Part shown: in pieces, positions 7,980 through 16,023 of the stretch
Layout: every line of letters starts with the position of its first letter
How positions within the stretch are numbered: position 1 is the first letter of the stretch
From: JBCDAP01 sp038747915
GTDB lineage: Bacteria; Planctomycetota; Phycisphaerae; Phycisphaerales; UBA1924
Length of the DNA stretch: 23,313 nt
Reading direction: 5' to 3'
NCBI GenBank assembly: GCA_038747915.1
Contig: JBCDJJ010000059.1
Location: 1 to 23,313, forward strand
Notes under the pieces: model-generated
What the model saw: only the letters and a program-made list of their open reading frames with translations
What the model was told of the DNA's origin: nothing
The model's database searches: none
Position numbers and translations under genes: made by a program

Positions 7980-8059
7980 CATCATGGTGCGAAGTGTTGC
8001 GCCGAGTAGGTGCAACCGGCGCGGCATCGGAAGACACGCGGCGCCCGAGCAGATGAAGA

Positions 8060-9583
8060 TCAATGCACCGGCTCGACACGGTCCATGCCAAGATCGCTCG
8101 CCGAAAGCTCCCGGCACTTCATCGGCATGTGCTCGATCCTGTGCAGGAACTCGGTGCGGTCCGCCTCGCTCGCGAACTCGAAGGCCAGCAGCGAGTGCCC
8201 CTCCGCCTCGCCGGTGTACTGGTAGTTGAAGTAGCAGATGTTCGCGATGTCGCGGACGCGGTGCATGAACTCGAGCATCGCCCCGGCTCGCTCGGGAAAG
8301 TCGATCGACAAATAGACCGGGATCGAGAATAGCTGCGGCTCGAGCGGGATCACGCGGTACTCCACGCGGTCTTTGCCGGTCACCGGGCGGGCGTCCTGGC
8401 CGAGCGACTCGACAGCCCGGGCAAGCTCCGTGAGCTCGTCGTCGCTCCCCTCGAACCCGATCACCGCGTGCGCCTCGCTCGCATTCGTCTTGCCGTACTG
8501 GAACTCGACGATCTGCAGCGGCGGGAGCGACTCGAGCAGCGTCACGAGCTCGCCCGCTCGCTCGGCGAGTGTGAACTCGTAGTAGCGGTGCGCGGTGGCT
8601 CCAATCGCGGCGCGTCGCGCGATGAGCGAGAGCATCGCGAAGTCGATGTTCGATCCACTCACGATCGTGAGCGGTGTGATCGCGCCGGCGAGGTGCCCGT
8701 CCCGCTCGAAGCGCAGCATCGCGGCCATGCCCAGCGCGCCCGAGGGCTCGGGGATGATCCGCGCCGATTCCCAGAGCATGCGGATCGCGGTGCTCACCTC
8801 GGCGTTCGAGACCAGCACGATCTCGTCCAGCATCGATCGGCACAGCGGGAAGGTCACCGAGCCTGTGCGCCGCACCGCGGTGCCGTCGCAGAACCGATCG
8901 AGCCGGTCGAGCGTGATCGGCTCGCCCGCATCCATCGCTGCGGTCATCGAGGCCTGCCCCTCGCCCTCGACGCCGACCAGCCGGACCGCATCGCCGAAGT
9001 ACGTGCGCAGCACGCACGCGACCCCCGCGGCCATCCCGCCGCCGCCGATCTCGAGGAACACGATGTCGGGCCGGATCGCCGACGTCACGATCTCATCGCC
9101 GATGGTGCCCTGCCCCGCGATCACCTCCGGGTCGTCGAACGGGGCGATCATGGCGGCGCCCTCACGCTCCATGAACTCGCGCGCCGCAGCCGAGGCATCA
9201 TCGAACGTGTCACCGACCAGCTCGATGCGGATGGCATCGCCCCCGAGCCGCCGGACCGAGCGGATCTTCACCTCAGGCGTCGAGCGCGGCATGAAAATCG
9301 TGGCCCGGCATCCAAGCTTTGCAGCCGCTGCCGCCACGCCCTGCGCGTGGTTGCCCGCCGAGGCCGCGACGACCGCTCGCCCGGGCGACTCGCCGAGCAC
9401 AATCGACATCTTGTTGAATGCGCCGCGCCACTTGTAGCTGTTGATCGGCGAGAGGTCCTCGCGCTTCAGCCACGCCTGCCGGCCCGAGGGCAGCAGCACC
9501 GGTTCGATCGGCGTCGGCGCGTAGAGCCGGTACACGCGGTCGCGCGCGAACATAATCCGACGAAATAGCTCGGCGTGGTCCAT
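8060..9583 (-). CDS. ilvA: Threonine ammonia-lyase (threonine dehydratase), biosynthetic
   Basis: A 507-residue PLP enzyme converting threonine to 2-oxobutanoate and ammonia, the committed step of isoleucine synthesis. The PLP lysine is K51 in SPINSYKWRGA. SAGNHAQG (75-82) and the glycine loop EIGGGGM (178-184) hold the cofactor phosphate. SGSN near residue 320 is the cofactor-ring segment. From about residue 335 two ACT-like regulatory modules follow (HRYYEFTLAERAGELVTLL, and SIPVYLSIDFPERAGAMLEF), the arrangement of the isoleucine-inhibited long form (E. coli IlvA is 514 residues). The start is ATG 9583, with AAAGGG 9 bases upstream; GTG 9601 would add six residues and overlap that site. 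It lies 132 bases downstream of gyrB on the same strand, separated by two hairpins. Confidence 0.95.
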   Translation of the reverse strand: MDHAELFRRIMFARDRVYRLYAPTPIEPVLLPSGRQAWLKREDLSPINSYKWRGAFNKMSIVLGESPGRAVVAASAGNHAQGVAAAAAKLGCRATIFMPRSTPEVKIRSVRRLGGDAIRIELVGDTFDDASAAAREFMEREGAAMIAPFDDPEVIAGQGTIGDEIVTSAIRPDIVFLEIGGGGMAAGVACVLRTYFGDAVRLVGVEGEGQASMTAAMDAGEPITLDRLDRFCDGTAVRRTGSVTFPLCRSMLDEIVLVSNAEVSTAIRMLWESARIIPEPSGALGMAAMLRFERDGHLAGAITPLTIVSGSNIDFAMLSLIARRAAIGATAHRYYEFTLAERAGELVTLLESLPPLQIVEFQYGKTNASEAHAVIGFEGSDDELTELARAVESLGQDARPVTGKDRVEYRVIPLEPQLFSIPVYLSIDFPERAGAMLEFMHRVRDIANICYFNYQYTGEAEGHSLLAFEFASEADRTEFLHRIEHMPMKCRELSASDLGMDRVEPVH

Positions 9584-9620
9584 GGGCCCCAACCCTTTCA
9601 CGGATCACAATAGCCCGTGA

Positions 9621-9639
9621 CGGGAGCGTCTCGCTCCCG
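9621..9639. repeat. REP-like hairpin, copy 1
   Basis: CGGGAGCG-TCT-CGCTCCCG is a perfect 8-bp stem with a 3-nt loop. Its reverse complement equals the second hairpin at 9687-9705 except for one swapped base pair. It lies between the gyrB stop and the ilvA start, 37 bases from the latter. No T-tract follows on either strand. Confidence 0.6.
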
Positions 9640-9686
9640 CGCAGGACAGTAGTCGTGGTGTGGCCGCCTGGACGAACAGACGATCC

Positions 9687-9705
9687 CGGGACCGAGACGG
9701 TCCCG
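9687..9705. repeat. REP-like hairpin, copy 2 (inverted relative to copy 1)
   Basis: CGGGACCG-AGA-CGGTCCCG is a perfect 8-bp stem with a 3-nt loop, starting 10 bases after the gyrB stop codon. It may serve as a T-less transcription terminator or mRNA 3'-end stabiliser for gyrB. Confidence 0.6.
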
Positions 9706-9715
9706 CCACCGGCCT

Positions 9716-12421
9716 TCACACATCGAGCGACTTCACCTCGAGCGCGTGATCCTCGATGTACGTTCGCCGGTTCTCCACATTCTCGCCCATCAGGGTCGTG
9801 AACAGCTCGTCGGCCGCCGAGGCGTCGTCCCAGTTCACGCGGAGCAGCGTGCGGCGCGTGACGTCCATCGTGGTTTCCCAGAGCTGCTCGGGGTCCATCT
9901 CGCCGAGGCCCTTGAACCGCTTGATCTCCAGCCCGCGTCGGCCGAGTTCGAGCAGCGCCTGCATGATGCCCGGCAGGTTCGGTGCCTCGACCACCCGGTA
10001 GCCCGCGGGCGAGGCGCGGTCGATCGTGTCCTCCGACTCGACGGACTCGTCGGCTCCATCCGCGTCGTCAGCGCCGGCGTCCGGTGCCTCGCTCGTGCCC
10101 GCTGCCTTGCCGCGCTTGGGCGACTTCCAGGCGTACTTCGTGGGCAGTTGTTCGCCGGTGACTGCTTCCTCGCGTGTCAGGCCGAAGCTGTCGATGTCGA
10201 GCCCGAGGTCGGCCAGCTGCGGGATGAGCGCTGTCAGCTCGCGAACCTCGTTGAGCTCGCGGATCGTGGCGAGCGTCACGCCGGACCGGGCCGCGCCGTT
10301 GGCATTGCCCGCGCCCGACCCGTTCACCGCGGCCACCGTCGCGTCGTCGGTGAGTGTGTTGTTGGCGAGGATCTGCTGCACCTGCTCGGGCGACCACGCG
10401 TAGGCCTCACCCCCGCGCCAATGCACCCGGTAGGTCGGGAGCCGGTCGGCGCCCTCGGGGTCGCGGGCACGCTCGCCGAGGAGGTCGAGGAACACGATGC
10501 CCCGTCGCTCCACCACGGTCACGAGCTCGTCGAGTCGCTTGAGCAGCTTGACGGCCTTGGCGGCATCGTCACCGGTCAGCTCGCGCTCGACCGCCGGCTC
10601 TGCCGAGGGCTCGCCGAGGGCCGCGTCGTCGCGGATCAGCAGGCTCGCACCTTCGAGGCCGAGCTGCGTGAGCTCCTCGATCCGCTCGCGCTCGCCCAGC
10701 ACGTACCGAATGATCTTGTTGCCACGCACGATGGCGTACAGCGGCGGCTGCGCGATGTACACGTGCCCACGCTTGATCAGCTCGGGCATCTGGCGGAAGA
10801 AGAACGTGAGCAACAGCGTGCGGATGTGCGAGCCATCAACATCGGCGTCGGTCATGATGATGATGCGGCCGTACCGCAGCTTGCTCGCATCGAAGTCTTC
10901 CCCGATGCCGCATCGCAGCGCCTGGATCAGCGTGCGGATCTCCTCGAACCCGAGGATCTTGTCGAGCCGCGCCCGCTCGACGTTGAGCAGCTTGCCGCGG
11001 AGCGGCAGGATGGCCTGTGTCTCGATGTCGCGGCCCTGCGTCGCCGACCCGCCCGCGGAATCACCCTCGACGATGAACATCTCGGCGCGGTCCACATCCT
11101 TGGTCGTGCAGTCGCGGAGCTTGGCCGGCATCGAGCCCGACTCGAGCGCGCTCTTTCGCCGCGTGAGATCGCGCGCCTTGCGGGCTGCCTCGCGCGCCTG
11201 GGCCGCGAGCAATCCCTTCTGCGCCACACGCTTGGCATCGCCGGGGTGCTCCTCGAGCCACGCCTTGAGCTTATCGCTCACGATCTTCGCCACGAACCCC
11301 TCGACCTCGGTGTTCCGTAGCTTGCCCTTGGTCTGCCCCTCGAACTGCGGCTCGGGGATCTTCACCGAGATCACCACCGCCAGCCCCTCGCGCAGATCCT
11401 CGCCGCTCGGCACCGGATCCTTGTCCTTGATCAGCCCCGCCGACTTCGCGTAGGCATTGAGCGTCCGCGTCAACGCCGTGCGGAAGCCCGAGAGGTGCGT
11501 GCCGCCGTCGACCGTGCGGATGTTGTTGGCGAACGTCAGCTCGACCGCGTTGAACGAGTCCGAGTACTGCATCGCCACCTCCACCGCGAGGTGCGACTCA
11601 GGGTTCTCGCCCGAGAGATGGACCACCTCGTGCAGCGGCGACTTCGAGTGGTTGAGGTGCTCGACGAATGCCCGGAGTCCCTCGTTGAAGCGGAAGGTCT
11701 CGTCCTTGAGCTTGCCATCGGCATCCACGCGCTCGTCGCGCAGCCGGATAATCACACCCGGGTTGAGATAGGCCAGCTCGCGGAGACGCGTCGCGAGCGT
11801 CGTGAAGTTGAACGTGGTGTCGGGGAACAGCGTCGTATCAGGCTTGAAGATGATCTTGGTGCCGGTGTCGCTCGCACGATCACCAGGAAGCTCGCTCAGC
11901 ACGCGCAGCGGTTCGACGGTCACGCCGCGCTCGAACGCGATCGCGTGCACCTTCCCGTCGCGCTTCACCTCGACATCGAGTCGCTCGGACAGCGCGTTGA
12001 CACACGAGATGCCCACGCCGTGCAGACCGCCCGAGACCTTGTACGCCGAGCCCTCCTCGCCGAACTTGCCGCCCGCGTGCAGCACGGTCATCACGAGCTC
12101 GACCGCCGGCTTGCCGTCGTACACCGGGTTGTCGTGGCGCTTGGGGTCGACCGGGATGCCCGAGCCGTCGTCGGTCACCGCGATCGAGCCATCGGCGAGC
12201 ACCTCGACCGTGACGGTCGTCGCCCGGCCGGCCATCGCCTCGTCGATCGAGTTATCGACCGCTTCCCAAACCAGGTGGTGCAACCCGGCGAGCCCGGTGT
12301 CGCCGATATACATGCCCGGCCGCTTCCGGACCGCCTCCAGGCCCTCCAGAATCTTGATCTGGTCGGCGCCGTAGGCACTCGCGGCGGCATCGGACGGAGC
12401 GGGCGTGTCGGAATCGGCCAT
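9716..12421 (-). CDS. gyrB: DNA gyrase subunit B with extended insertion
   Basis: A 901-residue type IIA topoisomerase ATPase subunit that pairs with GyrA to introduce negative supercoils. GHKL ATPase: WEAVDNSIDEAM (E53 general base, N56 metal ligand), DDGSGIP (84-90) and GGLHGVG (131-137). Transducer region: QTKGKLRN (catalytic-lysine segment). TOPRIM: EGDSAGGSA (E452) and TDADVDGSH (D525, D527, D529), then QPPLYAI. The tail RFKGLGEMDPEQLWETTMD, MGENVENRRTYIE is typical of GyrB rather than ParE. Between TOPRIM and tail lies an insertion of more than 200 residues, including Asn/Gly/Ala-rich and acidic linkers (ADDADGADESVESED). This makes the protein longer than the 804-residue E. coli GyrB. 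ATG 12421 has AGAGG a few bases upstream; an in-frame start at 12469 would add 16 unrelated residues. No gyrA is in the window. Confidence 0.95.
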   Translation of the reverse strand: MADSDTPAPSDAAASAYGADQIKILEGLEAVRKRPGMYIGDTGLAGLHHLVWEAVDNSIDEAMAGRATTVTVEVLADGSIAVTDDGSGIPVDPKRHDNPVYDGKPAVELVMTVLHAGGKFGEEGSAYKVSGGLHGVGISCVNALSERLDVEVKRDGKVHAIAFERGVTVEPLRVLSELPGDRASDTGTKIIFKPDTTLFPDTTFNFTTLATRLRELAYLNPGVIIRLRDERVDADGKLKDETFRFNEGLRAFVEHLNHSKSPLHEVVHLSGENPESHLAVEVAMQYSDSFNAVELTFANNIRTVDGGTHLSGFRTALTRTLNAYAKSAGLIKDKDPVPSGEDLREGLAVVISVKIPEPQFEGQTKGKLRNTEVEGFVAKIVSDKLKAWLEEHPGDAKRVAQKGLLAAQAREAARKARDLTRRKSALESGSMPAKLRDCTTKDVDRAEMFIVEGDSAGGSATQGRDIETQAILPLRGKLLNVERARLDKILGFEEIRTLIQALRCGIGEDFDASKLRYGRIIIMTDADVDGSHIRTLLLTFFFRQMPELIKRGHVYIAQPPLYAIVRGNKIIRYVLGERERIEELTQLGLEGASLLIRDDAALGEPSAEPAVERELTGDDAAKAVKLLKRLDELVTVVERRGIVFLDLLGERARDPEGADRLPTYRVHWRGGEAYAWSPEQVQQILANNTLTDDATVAAVNGSGAGNANGAARSGVTLATIRELNEVRELTALIPQLADLGLDIDSFGLTREEAVTGEQLPTKYAWKSPKRGKAAGTSEAPDAGADDADGADESVESEDTIDRASPAGYRVVEAPNLPGIMQALLELGRRGLEIKRFKGLGEMDPEQLWETTMDVTRRTLLRVNWDDASAADELFTTLMGENVENRRTYIEDHALEVKSLDV

Positions 12422-12533
12422 CGAACCTCTCAGCGGGGGGGCGGTCTGGGCACGCCACCGGAGAATCACACACGGAGACGCACCATTCTTTCACAACGCA
12501 TTCTACGCCGAATCCGTGCCGCGCGGCGCAGCC

Positions 12534-12545
12534 TGGTGATCACCA
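12534..12545. promoter_or_regulatory. 12-bp palindrome in the gyrB/AlkC divergent intergenic region
   Basis: TGGTGATCACCA is a perfect 12-base palindrome in the 205-base gap between the divergent starts of gyrB (12421) and the AlkC-like gene (12627). It could be a dimeric repressor operator; no regulator can be named. On the minus strand TAGAAT, near 12500, is a weak -10 candidate for gyrB. Confidence 0.3.
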
Positions 12546-12626
12546 ACGAGAACGCCCACAGAGCCTCGACGCAACGGAAAGGCACGCGCGTGTTTCGTCA
12601 GTCTCGATGTCACATGCACGGCTCAT

Positions 12627-13406
12627 GTGAACCCGGCGTACGCTCCCGGGCACGTGTCGCTCAGACCCTCTGACATCCCGCGTGCCACGATCCGCGCGAT
12701 CGAGCGCGGCGAGCGGGAGACCGCCAACCTCGCGGAAGCACTCGCGGTCGACTGCCGCAAGCTTGCCAGACTCGTCGCTCCCGACCTGTCGCGGGCACAC
12801 CTGGCGCAGCTCTCGCCCGACCAGCCGTTCATGAAGCGCACCAAGGCCGCCGGCGCTGTGCTCGCCGAGCACCTCGGCCCCGAGGCCTACGACATCCTCC
12901 GTCGGCACCCCTCCGACATCGTCCGCGGCTGGGCCGCCTTCTCGCTCACGAACGGCGAGGCGCCCACGCTGAGCAAGCTGCTCACCCGCATCAAGCCACT
13001 CGCCGACGATCCGCACTTCGGCGTGCGAGAGTGCGCGTGGATGGGAGTCAGGCCGTTCCTCATCGCCGAACTCGACCGGGCGATCACGCTGCTCGCTCGC
13101 TGGACAACCGCGCGCTCGGCCAACATCAGGCGCTTCGCGACCGAGGCGACCAGGCCGCGCGGGGTGTGGTGCTCTCACATCGTCGAGCTCAAGGCCGACC
13201 CTGCCCGTGGGCTGCGGCTGCTCGAACCGCTCAAGGCGGACCCTCAGAAGTACGTTCAGGACTCGGTCGCCAACTGGCTCAACGATGCCGCAAAGGATCG
13301 GCCCGACTGGGTCATCGAACTCACAGACGCGTGGCTCGACAAGCGCGATGACCCAGCGACACGGCGCATCGTCACGCGAGCTCGTCGATCGATCGCGATC
13401 GACTGA
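12627..13406 (+). CDS. DNA alkylation repair protein, AlkC/AlkD-like HEAT-repeat family
   Basis: 259 residues, mostly helical. The central and C-terminal parts match the AlkC-type DNA alkylation repair family: RRFATEATRPRGVW (about 170-183), LKADPARGLRLLEPLKADP, YVQDSVANWLNDAAKDRPDW (about 209-228), then a C-terminal RRIVTRARRS. The family uses HEAT-like repeats to grip alkylated DNA and remove N3/N7-alkylpurines without base flipping. The catalytic residues of this branch cannot be assigned from the sequence alone. Start choice is uncertain: GTG 12627 gives the full frame, while GTG 12654 would begin at VSLRPSDIP, and neither has a clear ribosome-binding site. It is divergent from gyrB and ends 17 bases from the convergent L,D-transpeptidase gene. 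Confidence 0.78.
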   Translation: MNPAYAPGHVSLRPSDIPRATIRAIERGERETANLAEALAVDCRKLARLVAPDLSRAHLAQLSPDQPFMKRTKAAGAVLAEHLGPEAYDILRRHPSDIVRGWAAFSLTNGEAPTLSKLLTRIKPLADDPHFGVRECAWMGVRPFLIAELDRAITLLARWTTARSANIRRFATEATRPRGVWCSHIVELKADPARGLRLLEPLKADPQKYVQDSVANWLNDAAKDRPDWVIELTDAWLDKRDDPATRRIVTRARRSIAID

Positions 13407-13423
13407 CTCGAGCGCTCCAGGAC

Positions 13424-14680
13424 TCACTGGACGATCTCAACCTCACTCGCGCCGGGCATCAGCAGCTCATAGATCATCGCGACATCATCGGGCAGCATCC
13501 GGACGCACCCCATCGAGGCCTCGTGCCCGATCGAGCCCGGCTCGATCGTGCCGTGGATGCCGTAGCCGGACATCAGCCTGGTCTGCTCGTCGGTGCCCTC
13601 GAGCCCGATCCAGCGTTCGCCGATCGGGTTCTCCGGGTCATCCGCCTCGAACTTCTGGCCCGTGCGCGGGTTCACCCACTCGGGGTTGATCAGCTTGCTC
13701 CGCTCGCGGACGACCCACGAGCCGAGCGGGGTCGAGCTGTACTCGCCCAGCCCGACATCGAACGATCGCAGGTACACGCGGTTGCCGTCGCTATCACGCG
13801 TGTCGGCGTACAGATCGAGGCGGAACGAGTCCTTGCTTACGACCGCGTGCATCGGGCCGCGAACGACCTTGAGGGTCTGCCCGACGCGGATCCGCCGCGG
13901 GTCGGCGATGCGATTAATCCGCTGAATGAACCGCCAGTCGAGCCCGGTCGCGAGATCGCGGTTGATGCCCGCGAGCGAATCACCGGGCCCGACTTGGTAG
14001 CTCGTGACGATCGGGTCGCCCGGGATCACACGCGGCTCGAACACGGTCTGGTGCGCGACCTCCGACAGGAGCCGGCGCGCGGTCGTCCGCTCACCTTCTG
14101 TCGCCGCCGGGTCGTGCAGCGACCGGTTCAGCAGGTCTCGTGCTGAGATCGGCCGGTTCGAGGCCAGTTCGGCCTCGCCACGCGCGAGAAGCGACCCGGC
14201 CCGAGTGGGCGCAGGCGGGCGTGGGGGCTCAGCGACCGGCATGGTCTGGATCTCCGGCTCGGCGACGGGCTCGGCGGGTACCGGGAGCGGCTCGGGTGCC
14301 GGGCTCGGCGCGTTGGTCGCACCGCTCGCTGCAGCGGACCGGCGCAGCGCCTGCACACGCGGATCAATCCGCGGTGGGGTCTCGGTCGCCGAGGTGCCGG
14401 CCGAGTTCGCACCGATCACACTCGGCGCCTCGCGGCGGTCGGCGACTGGGCTGCGTGGCTCATTCGATGTTGGCGCTGCGGCGATGCTGTTCGCCTGATC
14501 GTCGGCCGTTGCCCGGTCGGCCCCGCCCGAGGAGAGCACCCAGTACCCACCGCCGATGACGGCGAGGACGAGAAGCCCGCCCGCGAGCCGCGGCAACGCC
14601 CGACGGTGGCGCGAACGACGCCCCCCGGAGAACCGCGGTCCTGACATACCACTCCGCGCTGACTGCGACGGCAAGGTCAT
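13424..14680 (-). CDS. Membrane-anchored LysM L,D-transpeptidase (YkuD family)
   Basis: 418 residues. A basic N-terminus and one membrane segment (about 31-51, LPRLAGGLLVLAVIGGGYWV) anchor it with the bulk outside the cytoplasm. A Pro/Ala-rich linker (about 60-160) and a short helical segment lead to a LysM peptidoglycan-binding module (about 226-273, YQVGPGDSLAGI to VGQTLKVV). The YkuD catalytic domain (about 275-417) follows. Its active-site signature HGTIEPG (H376) ... HEASMGCVRM (nucleophile C392) is intact. The enzyme would form 3-3 cross-links in peptidoglycan or attach proteins to it. ATG 14680 has GGGAG 8 bases upstream; ATG 14647 is a possible shorter start. It begins 24 bases after the formyltetrahydrofolate cyclo-ligase stop on the same strand, so the two are probably co-transcribed. 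Confidence 0.92.
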   Translation of the reverse strand: MTLPSQSARSGMSGPRFSGGRRSRHRRALPRLAGGLLVLAVIGGGYWVLSSGGADRATADDQANSIAAAPTSNEPRSPVADRREAPSVIGANSAGTSATETPPRIDPRVQALRRSAAASGATNAPSPAPEPLPVPAEPVAEPEIQTMPVAEPPRPPAPTRAGSLLARGEAELASNRPISARDLLNRSLHDPAATEGERTTARRLLSEVAHQTVFEPRVIPGDPIVTSYQVGPGDSLAGINRDLATGLDWRFIQRINRIADPRRIRVGQTLKVVRGPMHAVVSKDSFRLDLYADTRDSDGNRVYLRSFDVGLGEYSSTPLGSWVVRERSKLINPEWVNPRTGQKFEADDPENPIGERWIGLEGTDEQTRLMSGYGIHGTIEPGSIGHEASMGCVRMLPDDVAMIYELLMPGASEVEIVQ

Positions 14681-14704
14681 CGCTCACACTCCCGATCTCA
14701 AATG

Positions 14705-15415
14705 TCACCCGAGGAACGGGCGAGGCACGTACGCGCCGGGCCGATGCCCCTCGGTGGCCGCGATCTCGCACGAGCGGATCACGCCCGTGCCGCCGATCAC
14801 CGCAGCGTCGAGCACGATGTCGTGCGGCTCGCGGGGCACCCAGGAGACCCGCTGCACCGAAAATCCAACACCGATGAGCATCGGCTTGGTCAGCGAGGGC
14901 GCCCGCAAGATTTCTCCCAGGAAGCGGTCGTAGAACCCGCCGCCGCGGCCGAGGCGGCCGCCATCATCATCGAACGCCAGCCCAGGCACGATGATCGCAT
15001 CCAGCGTGCGAGGCTCGATCCGCTCGCCGCCCACCGGCTCGGGCACCCCGTGCCGCCGGATTTCGAGCGTCGGGTCCGGACCGTTCACGGTCACCGCGTG
15101 CATCTCGCCGCGGTCCCAATCGATCCCCGGCAGGCAGACCACCCGCCCGTTCGCCCACGCGGCCTTGAGCAGCGGCCGAACGTCCAACTCGGGGAACAAC
15201 GCCTTGGCGCCGTGCTCCCCCATGATGGGTGCGTAGAGCAGCACCCGCTCGGCCCGCTGCCAGCTCGGGAGCGAGCGCACCAGACCGCACACCTCGTTGG
15301 ACTCCGCCTCGCACAGGCTCGCGGTGAGTTCACTGAGCCGCGACCGCGTCTCGGTGCGCAGCGACGCCTTCCGTTGGGTGAGCGAGGCGGGCGGGGTGAC
15401 GGGGGTGATGGTCAT
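14705..15415 (-). CDS. 5-formyltetrahydrofolate cyclo-ligase
   Basis: A 236-residue cytoplasmic enzyme converting 5-formyl-THF to 5,10-methenyl-THF with ATP hydrolysis. The N-terminal basic helix (TQRKASLRTETRSRL) matches the family, as does LLYAPIMGE (59-67), where substrate contacts lie. The hallmark C-terminal loop GRLGRGGGFYDRFL (153-166) is followed by LIGVGFSVQ and VPREPHDIVLD. ATG 15415 is chosen because the upstream in-frame alternative at 15457 is TTG and adds unrelated residues; no strong ribosome-binding site is visible. It is divergent from trmL, with 62 bases between the start codons. Confidence 0.93.
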   Translation of the reverse strand: MTITPVTPPASLTQRKASLRTETRSRLSELTASLCEAESNEVCGLVRSLPSWQRAERVLLYAPIMGEHGAKALFPELDVRPLLKAAWANGRVVCLPGIDWDRGEMHAVTVNGPDPTLEIRRHGVPEPVGGERIEPRTLDAIIVPGLAFDDDGGRLGRGGGFYDRFLGEILRAPSLTKPMLIGVGFSVQRVSWVPREPHDIVLDAAVIGGTGVIRSCEIAATEGHRPGAYVPRPFLG

Positions 15416-15477
15416 AAGAGCTGCTTCGAAATCTATCGGTCCTTCGATCCGCAACAAATGTGTTTATCTTCACCAAC

Positions 15478-16014
15478 ATGACAGCACCCTCGCTGCATGT
15501 GGTCCTGGTCGAGCCGGAAATCCCTAACAATACGGGCAATATCGGCCGAACGTGCATCGCTGCCGGCGCGGCGCTCCACCTCGTGCATCCGCTGGGATTC
15601 CATACCGACGACAAGGCATTAAAGCGTGCCGGCATGGACTATTGGCCGCGCGTCGAGTGCACCGAGCACGAGAGCTGGTCGGCGTACGAGCGAGTCCACT
15701 GTGCGCCGACCGGGGGTCAACCCGCGCACTACTTCTTCACGACAAAGGCCGACCGATGCCTGTGGGAGGTGTCGTTCGCGCGCGGCGACCGCTTGGTCTT
15801 CGGCAAGGAGTCGGTCGGGCTCGACGAGTCGATCCGAGCGGCCCACCCCGATCACCTGATCACGGTGCCCATGGCGCCGGGCGAGCGCTCGTTGAACCTT
15901 TCTTCGTGTGTCGCCATCGTGGTCTACGAGGCGTTGCGTCAGATGCACATGCGCGGTGACATCCCACTCGAGGGCGATGCACGACTCGTCGGCGTGCCCG
16001 GCACACACGAATAG
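15478..16014 (+). CDS. trmL: tRNA (cytidine/uridine-34-2'-O)-methyltransferase, SPOUT family
   Basis: A 178-residue SpoU/TrmL-type methyltransferase that would use S-adenosylmethionine to methylate the ribose of the wobble nucleotide of tRNA-Leu isoacceptors. All three SPOUT motifs are visible: PNNTGNIGRTC (16-26), LVFGKESVGL (106-115) and RSLNLSSCVAIVVYEAL (137-153). The last two form the knotted SAM pocket. It is slightly longer than E. coli TrmL (157 residues) because of a C-terminal tail. The start is ATG 15478; GTG 15460 is in frame but adds six unconserved residues. There is no Shine-Dalgarno sequence, and TATCTT 7 bases upstream would allow a leaderless mRNA, though that is speculative. 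It is followed at once by the WecA-like gene. Confidence 0.92.
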   Translation: MTAPSLHVVLVEPEIPNNTGNIGRTCIAAGAALHLVHPLGFHTDDKALKRAGMDYWPRVECTEHESWSAYERVHCAPTGGQPAHYFFTTKADRCLWEVSFARGDRLVFGKESVGLDESIRAAHPDHLITVPMAPGERSLNLSSCVAIVVYEALRQMHMRGDIPLEGDARLVGVPGTHE

Positions 16015-16023
16015 ACTGTGACG

